Source of the DNA: Sapria himalayana
Taxonomy: Eukaryota; Streptophyta; Magnoliopsida; Malpighiales; Rafflesiaceae
Assembly (NCBI GenBank): GCA_029783825.1
Contig: JAREIK010001718.1
Span: forward strand, 1,007,898 to 1,071,897
Direction of reading: 5' to 3'
Length of the DNA: 64,000 bases
Position 1 is the first letter of the stretch; the number at the start of each line of letters is the position of its first letter. Under the pieces are notes generated by a model. It did no database searches, was not told the origin of the DNA, and was given only the letters and a program-made list of their open reading frames with translations. This document shows positions 61,401-64,000 of this stretch, one piece after another. The position numbers and the translations under genes were made by a program.

Positions 61401-62277
61401 ATGCCATGCTAGGCTAGAGGTTGTCATGTCTTGTATCAGGCAATGCACGACAGAAAATTGGATAACCAGATTTCGGCGATCTGCCTGCTCCCACACCTAT
61501 TTAAAAAAAATAGTTTTTTTATTTTTAATTTATATATACCAATCACATCCACATGACGAATTTTTTTAATGAAAACCATCAAGCTTATGTGCAATAAAAT
61601 CACAATTTTTTGTGAGATGTACTCTACCTTTTATATATATGTATATATATTCGTGCATAGTCATGCTAGTCTACGAGCTGTACAGACCCAAACCTACACA
61701 GCTCACATTGTCCAACAGAGCAACATGTAGAGTCAGGGAAAGCCTCCTTTTTCTAGCCTGGCTATTTATTTCTTCTTTATTTTTATTTATAAATAAAAAT
61801 AAAGAAGAAATAAATAGCATGAATAAATTTAAATTATAAATCTGAAATATTAAAAAATGCAATGCTATTGAACATTGATTTCTTCAATCTTTATTTATCT
61901 TTTTTCATAATTCATGGATTGTGTTTTATCTTTAAATGATTTTTTTTTATTTTTTTTTATTTGTAATCTTTAAATGATTATTTTTATATAAAAATGGATT
62001 TATGTTGATTGATGAAAACAGGTTGGATCACACATATTATATTATATCAGCGCCATGTATTTAACCCCTTTCTGCATCAGGAAATCAAAAGCAATTTTCA
62101 AAATATGAACAAAAAAGCTCAACCATACTCTGACATTAAGATTTATGATGAATAAAATACAAGAGATTTTATGCTGCAGTAATGTTTTTGCACCCACATA
62201 ATGTACAGAAACTCATACCTAGGCAGATTGGGCATTGGACTTCCTTTCGAATTTCAGACAGATTTAAGACCACGTAT
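34768..62277 (-). CDS. RING1: Polycomb RING1-type E3 ubiquitin ligase, spliced, incomplete at 5' end and probably 3' end
   Basis: Plant RING1 proteins are PRC1 subunits that monoubiquitinate histone H2A in the nucleus. Five exons (62219-62277, 35513-35594, 35308-35428, 35184-35225, 34768-35091) join in frame into 208 codons plus a stop. The product has the family sequence [15 protein letters not shown], then [35 protein letters not shown] and [20 protein letters not shown]. All eight zinc ligands of a C3HC4 RING are present (CPIC; C, H, C, C in [14 protein letters not shown]). It continues into the EEEKALNR and [12 protein letters not shown] helix region and an SSSADE-containing hydrophilic tail. 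Each split codon is restored by the proposed splice (for example CTA G / GG). The acidic N-terminus and start codon lie beyond 64000. The usual RAWUL domain is not seen, so this is a short isoform, a gene with further distant exons, or a 3'-truncated copy. RING1A versus RING1B type cannot be decided. Confidence 0.88.
35184..35225 (-). CDS. RING1: RING1 42-nt micro-exon (EEEKALNR helix)
   Basis: The exon lies between a ctctgtag acceptor and a gtgagg donor. It encodes [14 protein letters not shown]. In plant RING1 proteins the same position reads roughly E-L-A-F-H-E-E-E-K-A-R-N-K-Q, so the length matches without gaps. It is too short to be noticed as an open frame; I found it by following the family alignment between the neighbouring exons. 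Confidence 0.82.
35308..35428 (-). CDS. RING1: RING1 exon with the last zinc ligands and the [14 protein letters not shown] motif
   Basis: This 121-nt exon follows a tttcag acceptor. It encodes [20 protein letters not shown] and then [23 protein letters not shown] supplies the last two zinc cysteines, and the [19 protein letters not shown] stretch is a hallmark of plant RING1. The best family alignment ends the exon at GAACAG, where the intron begins with GC instead of GT (CAG|GCACGA). Reading through instead would add a short non-family tail and hit a stop at 35269-35271. Confidence 0.85.
35513..35594 (-). CDS. RING1: RING1 exon encoding the central RING finger
   Basis: This 82-nt exon encodes [20 protein letters not shown] followed by DKSMRL, with the C-H-C-C ligand block of the RING. 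The acceptor is tgtgtgtctag and the donor is gtagtc. In the exon's own frame there is a stop 15 nt upstream of its start, so the CPIC half cannot be contiguous genomic sequence here. This supports the distant upstream exon at 62219-62277. Confidence 0.88.
35600..38040. other. Intron sequence without recognisable gene
   Basis: AT-rich, with homopolymer runs and a GT microsatellite at 36247-36270. No transposase, tRNA or exon is recognisable. 36527-36606 contains a short repeated phrase (gtagtg.ccaatttcaattaaaat.cc, twice). Confidence 0.4.
36247..36270. repeat. (GT)n microsatellite
   Basis: About ten GT units preceded by gcgtgcgagcgcgc. Confidence 0.8.
38150..38350. repeat. GC-richer hAT-like end fragment
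   Basis: The island holds GGGTCAG, CGTGCC, GCACGAT and TGGGTGGGTCA motifs, like the subterminal parts of the hAT copies in this window. A clear TAGAG...TGTCAA terminus is not present. Confidence 0.35.
39440..40690 (+). pseudogene. hAT transposase remnant (copy C)
   Basis: In-order pieces match the transposase at 54300-56075: a DLK.KLNKK.L block (about 39520), then [19 protein letters not shown] with MKFLNILYY (39940-40080) against [15 protein letters not shown] with [10 protein letters not shown] decayed dimerisation end (about 40560-40680) gives [13 protein letters not shown]. hAT transposases are nuclear DDE-type enzymes that cut and paste the element. Many stops are present. It is followed at once by a GC-richer hAT terminus. 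Confidence 0.65.
40707..41277. mobile_element. hAT terminal/subterminal region or MITE
   Basis: The left end reads TAGATGTGTCAATC and the right end, reversed, TATAAATGTGTCAAACGGG. The interior is markedly GC-rich with repeated GGCACGG/CGTGCC/GGCCCG motifs. It may be a MITE, or the 3' end of the hAT copy just upstream. No convincing 8-bp duplication is visible. Confidence 0.55.
41480..42206. repeat. Two hAT-like end fragments around an AT-rich spacer
   Basis: 41480-41610 ends in 'cccatttaacacttgtaca' and 42040-42206 ends in 'tctatttgacacctctaga'. Both have the TTTGACAC(C)-TCTA-like terminus with GC-rich interiors carrying GCACGG and GTCGGGCC motifs. The spacer 41615-42040 is AT-rich with nothing recognisable. 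Confidence 0.5.
42207..43079. other. Intron sequence without recognisable gene
   Basis: 42210-42390 is G-rich on the plus strand with short direct repeats of a 'catatgatggagg' type. The remainder is AT-rich. It may include decayed copia reverse-transcriptase sequence preceding 43080, but no motif is readable. Confidence 0.35.
43080..43910 (+). pseudogene. Ty1/copia RT end and RNase H remnant
   Basis: Across several frameshifts, plus-strand text reads [46 protein letters not shown] and [13 protein letters not shown]. It follows the copia pattern DP..YRRLVG.LIYLT.TRPDI.YAVN..SQFM..P...H..A.LRILRYLKGT...G..FS......GY.DADWA. Further on, [18 protein letters not shown] matches the N.AA..IA.NPV.H.RTKHIE block of RNase H. 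The upstream part of the polyprotein is missing. Confidence 0.72.
44070..45240 (+). mobile_element. Probable copia polypurine tract and 3' LTR
   Basis: AAGGGAGGG at 44076-44083 is followed by TGTTAAAATATAATC, the usual polypurine-tract and LTR-start arrangement of Ty1/copia, about 170 nt after the RNase H remnant. The LTR's right border is not visible, so the end given is a guess. 45240-45930 is AT-rich with an AT microsatellite near 45410. Confidence 0.5.
45943..46362. mobile_element. 420-bp hAT MITE with perfect 8-bp target duplication
   Basis: The ends are TAGAGATGTCAAAC and, reversed, TAGAGGGGTTAATT. CTTTCATC is present directly on both sides (45935-45942 and 46363-46370). The interior is GC-richer, with GCTAGC/CCTAGG and CGTGCC motifs like the MITE at 2650. 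No coding capacity. Confidence 0.85.
46371..48835. other. AT-rich intron sequence with short dispersed direct repeats
   Basis: A phrase of the type 'ttcttagaaattaaccttttaaaa...atatcaaatatattttatacaataaatataattaa' recurs two to three times between 46800 and 47700. 48190-48300 has a tract of alternating ggtcag/gttcat/ggcaatc/ttgaacc phrases resembling a known type of plant dispersed repeat. No genes seen. Confidence 0.4.
49040..49220. repeat. hAT-like end fragment
   Basis: It starts TAGATGTATCAAGTGAGCAGG and has a GC-richer body. It could be the far end of the minus-strand hAT copy whose transposase remnant lies at 50760-52980. Confidence 0.45.
49399..49442. repeat. (TA)n microsatellite
   Basis: About 20 uninterrupted TA units. 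Shorter TA runs occur at about 45412 and 56512. Confidence 0.9.
49443..50760. other. AT-rich stretch without recognisable gene
   Basis: No domain is readable in any frame. It probably lies within or beside the minus-strand hAT element. Confidence 0.35.
50760..52980 (-). pseudogene. hAT transposase remnant with DUF659 domain (copy A)
   Basis: Minus-strand text from the right reads [40 protein letters not shown] and [12 protein letters not shown], then [20 protein letters not shown] and [15 protein letters not shown] (52235-52435). This is the DUF659 block of plant hAT-like transposases (family: MSDGWTD....FLV....G..F...VDASD..K....L..L...VVEE.G..NVVQV.TDNA.NY...G..L.......W.PCAAHCIDLML.DI). 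The dimerisation end shows CERNWSIFE (about 51470) and [13 protein letters not shown] (about 51290). Stops and a possible intron break it. Confidence 0.78.
53192..53530. repeat. GC-rich hAT-like terminal region
   Basis: It starts TAGAGGTGCTAAAAAGG and has a GC-rich body (CCCGGCCC, GGCACGG, CGTGCCGTGCCC). It lies between the two hAT transposase remnants and may be the 5' end of either one. 53730-53760 holds a C12 run and a CT microsatellite. Confidence 0.5.
54300..56075 (+). pseudogene. hAT transposase (Ac-like, with C-terminal dimerisation domain), copy B
   Basis: This is the best preserved transposase in the window. 54718-55365 is open for 216 codons: [31 protein letters not shown], then [14 protein letters not shown] and [13 protein letters not shown], matching the hAT core (RFSDI..PH....I......W.I..KIF.ITLDNAS.ND.A...L; CAHILNLIVQDGL; PTRWNSTYLMLE). 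The expected D is replaced by N in ITFNN. Upstream, [14 protein letters not shown] (about 54660) continues the family. 55780-56072 encodes the hAT dimerisation domain ([40 protein letters not shown]) and an acidic tail. Frameshifts between 55365 and 55740 disable it. Confidence 0.82.
56550..56640. repeat. hAT-like end fragment
   Basis: A GC-richer piece with GCAAGCCCGACCCAGCATGG directly downstream of transposase copy B, as expected for its 3' subterminal part. Confidence 0.4.
56760..57170 (+). pseudogene. hAT dimerisation-domain remnant (copy D)
   Basis: Plus-strand text such as [19 protein letters not shown] and [20 protein letters not shown] aligns with [37 protein letters not shown] of copy B. 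Only the last part of the transposase is present. The hAT-like end at 57460-57590 follows. Confidence 0.55.
57460..57825. repeat. hAT-like end fragments
   Basis: 57460-57590 finishes in 'ggcttgtttgacaccacta', a hAT-type terminus. 57680-57825 has GCATGACGGACACGAG and GTGGCATGGGC motifs of the same GC-rich class. Confidence 0.5.
58870..60150 (-). pseudogene. Ty1/copia gag-protease-integrase remnant
   Basis: On the minus strand, from the right, [14 protein letters not shown] resembles a CCHC zinc knuckle (about 59930). Then [20 protein letters not shown] and YQLGN match the GAG-pre-integrase block (..C..CQLGK). [13 protein letters not shown] and IFQIFTK match RYFVTFIDDYSRYTW....VF..F..F. Next come SCTNAL...[11 protein letters not shown] and [18 protein letters not shown] (about 58960-59090), the integrase core patterns TSC..TPQQNGVAERKNRH.LE and K.FWGEAVLTA.YLINRMP. 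RT and RNase H are not readable between 58200 and 58870. Frames are heavily broken. Confidence 0.7.
60150..61270. other. AT-rich stretch without recognisable gene
   Basis: 60220-60370 is rich in CA/AC motifs (cacacaccacc, cattcacacc). It may be LTR or leader sequence of the minus-strand copia element, but I cannot find a matching second copy. Confidence 0.35.
61273..61500. repeat. hAT-like end fragment
   Basis: It starts TTAGATGTGTCAAGTGGGTTGG and has a GC-richer body with GGCACAGC and CAGCCCAAAGCACGG motifs. The right end is not clear. A second GC-richer piece at 61650-61760 may belong to it. Confidence 0.5.
61761..61818. repeat. Perfect 58-bp palindrome
   Basis: The two 29-bp arms (61761-61789 and 61790-61818) are exact reverse complements with no spacer. 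They run from gctatttatttcttc to gaagaaataaatagc through an AT core. I checked base pairing position by position. Confidence 0.95.
61819..62218. other. Intron sequence 3' of the RING1 exon
   Basis: Mostly AT-rich. The T-rich run at about 61940 on the plus strand holds nothing recognisable. The part from 62040 on is less biased, as expected close to an exon. Confidence 0.4.
62219..62277 (-). CDS. RING1: RING1 exon encoding the first half of the RING finger
   Basis: This 59-nt exon encodes [19 protein letters not shown], the conserved lead-in and first two zinc cysteines (CPIC) of plant RING1 proteins. On the minus strand it follows an acceptor reading ttcaaattgcag and ends in CTAG before a strong donor, gtatgagt. 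The codon split at its end (CTA G) is completed by the GG that opens the exon at 35594, some 26.6 kb away. Bases around it are intron-like and AT-rich. Confidence 0.88.
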
Positions 62278-62529
62278 CTGCAATTTGAATATTAATTTAT
62301 TTGGGAATATTAATTAAGCATGTAAATTCCAAGAATAAATCATCTTAGCAACAATTAATTACAAATAAAAAAATGATCCTTAGAATCAATGTAAAAAGTC
62401 ATCCAATTTATAGTCAAAAAAATAAAATACAAATGCCAAACAAATTGCACACGAGACATCTATATTAATTTATTATAAATGCATACTTATAATAAATTGA
62501 CAAATGCCAAATAAAATGATTCATAGATT

Positions 62530-62762
62530 CATATCAAATACACAATACTCCAGTTTTAGCATGGTGCCTAGGAGAGATGTATCTCGGCAATCTTACTCCC
62601 CAGAAATTAAAGAGATTATATCTAATAAATCTCAAATCCGAGACACACCTTCCTTGGAATAGCGAACTTGTCATAACACCAAAACATGTACTCCAGTATA
62701 AATATGCAACACAAATACATATTAGATAATCAATCATCTCAATATTATTCTCCCTCAAACAT
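62530..62762 (-). mobile_element. Possible solo LTR
   Basis: Read on the minus strand, the stretch starts tgtttgagggagaataata. It has a TATA-like atttatactggag about 80 nt in and then a G+C-richer, transcript-like segment (tgtgtctcggatttgag, gccgagatacatctctcc). This order resembles a copia-type LTR. No second copy or clear end is present. Confidence 0.35.
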
Positions 62763-64000
62763 ATTAAAGAATATATTATAACGCGCAAGTAATTATTTTG
62801 TCCAAAAACTTAATGTATATTTATAGCTAATGGAGTGTCTCATAAATCATTGATTACAATAATATTAATCTAAAATTTTAGCAACTATTAATTTTTTGAT
62901 ATTATTTTTTTATGAATATTGATTGTATATGAGATGTACAACAATATCATCTCCCCCATCTTAAGTCATGTAATGGATTAACACACCATTTGATATTTGT
63001 ACATGTATAATTCATCAATATCATTGTTATAATCAAAATACATTCTCAATATTATCAAAAAAAATTAAATTAAATAAATTCTAGCTCATCAAATAATATA
63101 ATTTTTTCATATATTCCCACCAAAATCAAATTATTGCATGCCATTTCTCAATCGATTATTTGAAACAATGATATTTTTTATATTTGTTTATTTTAATATA
63201 CTATATAAATTTAATTATAATATTTAAAATTAAAAAAATAATAATAATTCCGAGTATGCTTGAGATTAGTCAAATGCCTAATACTTGGAGCATGATATAA
63301 AAAAGCAATCTTCCTAAGCATGTATATTAACCAAAAATTAGTTTACTAAAAATATATATACATATATTTATATAATAATATCATAACACTTCTATTATAT
63401 GATGGTTCTCATTCAAATTATTTATAACATAATTTTGACCACGATTAATTTGAATAACTAAATACTTTTATCTTGTCTTATACTTGGTTTTTAAATTACT
63501 AGTGCACAAAAAATTAAAATTGTGGGATCACTTCTAATATAAATTTTTTATATTAGACCAAAGGTGCCTAATAGCATACTCCGAGAAGATTAGAATCGAT
63601 TTTTAAAAAAAATAATTACTTAATTTAGCTTTTTAGCTTATCTTATAGAAGGAGAAGGTTCTTAGCGGAACCCCTTATACGATGGGAACCAGGTAGCCAT
63701 AATGAACTTATCCTTTTCTTTACTTAAGGTAGAATAAAAAGAAATTCATCGAGGGAGAACGTAGGAACACTACTCGTCAACGAATATTCATCTAGCTAGT
63801 TGAGACTTTTTTGAGCATATTTTTCCTTTCATTGATTGCCTAACCTGCACAAATATATTTAGTAAGGGCTTGTTTTGTTTTGTCTGATCAAGCGAGCATT
63901 TCAACTCATCCTCACTTAGCATTTTGGATCTCAACCTATATTTAGTAAGGGCTTGTTTTATTTTGTTTTGTTCTATATATAAAGTAAAAAACAATGAGTT
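62763..64000. other. Upstream intron sequence without recognisable exon
   Basis: I looked on the minus strand for the acidic N-terminal exon of RING1 (Glu/Asp runs) and did not find it. 63855-63885 and 63938-63968 repeat a tatatttagtaagggcttgtttt-type phrase in direct orientation, about 83 bp apart. Confidence 0.4.

Larger units (their letters stand above)
35595..62218 (-). other. Giant RING1 intron (about 26.6 kb)
   Basis: The interval lies between the donor CTAG|gtatgagt and the acceptor tgtgtgtctag|GG, which restore one codon. It contains hAT transposases and MITEs, two Ty1/copia remnants, microsatellites and a perfect palindrome, on both strands. No other host exon is recognisable inside it. 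The intron is inferred from exon phase and family alignment, not from a transcript. Confidence 0.8.

Noticed and set aside
62534..62788. Minus-strand 84-codon frame as the first RING1 exon
   Set aside because: It lacks the acidic N-terminal composition of the family and looks like LTR sequence with a TATA-like box.
1..64000. tRNA, rRNA, snoRNA or CRISPR features
   Set aside because: No cloverleaf-type A/B box pair, rRNA core or regularly spaced repeat-spacer array was recognisable by eye; the 72-bp and 20-bp repeats are contiguous tandem repeats without spacers.

Overview
The window looks like nuclear DNA of a flowering plant with a large, repeat-rich genome. It is very AT-rich and CpG-poor, has spliceosomal introns with GT..AG borders, and is packed with decayed plant-type transposons (Ty3/gypsy of the Athila-like type, Ty1/copia, hAT, CACTA, PIF/Harbinger-Tourist). 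The species cannot be named from the sequence. There are no bacterial-type operons, CRISPR arrays or rRNA genes. Almost all short open frames are chance frames or debris of mobile elements.

One host gene is supported: a Polycomb RING1-type E3 ubiquitin ligase on the minus strand. Its exons lie at 62219-62277, 35513-35594, 35308-35428, 35184-35225 and 34768-35091. Codon phase and splice sites agree across all of them, giving an intact C3HC4 RING finger. The first of these introns is about 26.6 kb (35595-62218) and is filled with transposons. The start codon lies beyond the right edge, and the usual C-terminal RAWUL (ubiquitin-like) part was not found.

1-33400 is a nest of Athila-like Ty3/gypsy copies. 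Segments with LTR, tRNA-Asp-like primer site, gag, protease and plant-transposon-protein sequence are strung together sharing LTRs. I see no reverse transcriptase or integrase in any of them. Their LTRs were later hit by three different DNA transposons: a 600-bp hAT MITE (2650-3249), a 783-bp Tourist MITE (21852-22634) and a 5365-bp CACTA element (26066-31430). The CACTA element carries a broken copy of a host RRM RNA-binding-protein gene with introns retained, plus a decayed Ulp1-like protease. A separate LTR pair (6833-10618) flanks an exact-period 72-bp tandem repeat.

33400-35600 holds an unidentified stretch and the RING1 exons. 35600-62200 is the giant intron, with four hAT transposase remnants (39440-40690, 50760-52980, 54300-56075, 56760-57170), GC-richer hAT-like end fragments, a hAT MITE with a perfect 8-bp target duplication (45943-46362), two Ty1/copia remnants (43080-44083 plus, 58870-60150 minus) and a perfect 58-bp palindrome (61761-61818). 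62280-64000 is upstream intron with a possible solo LTR.
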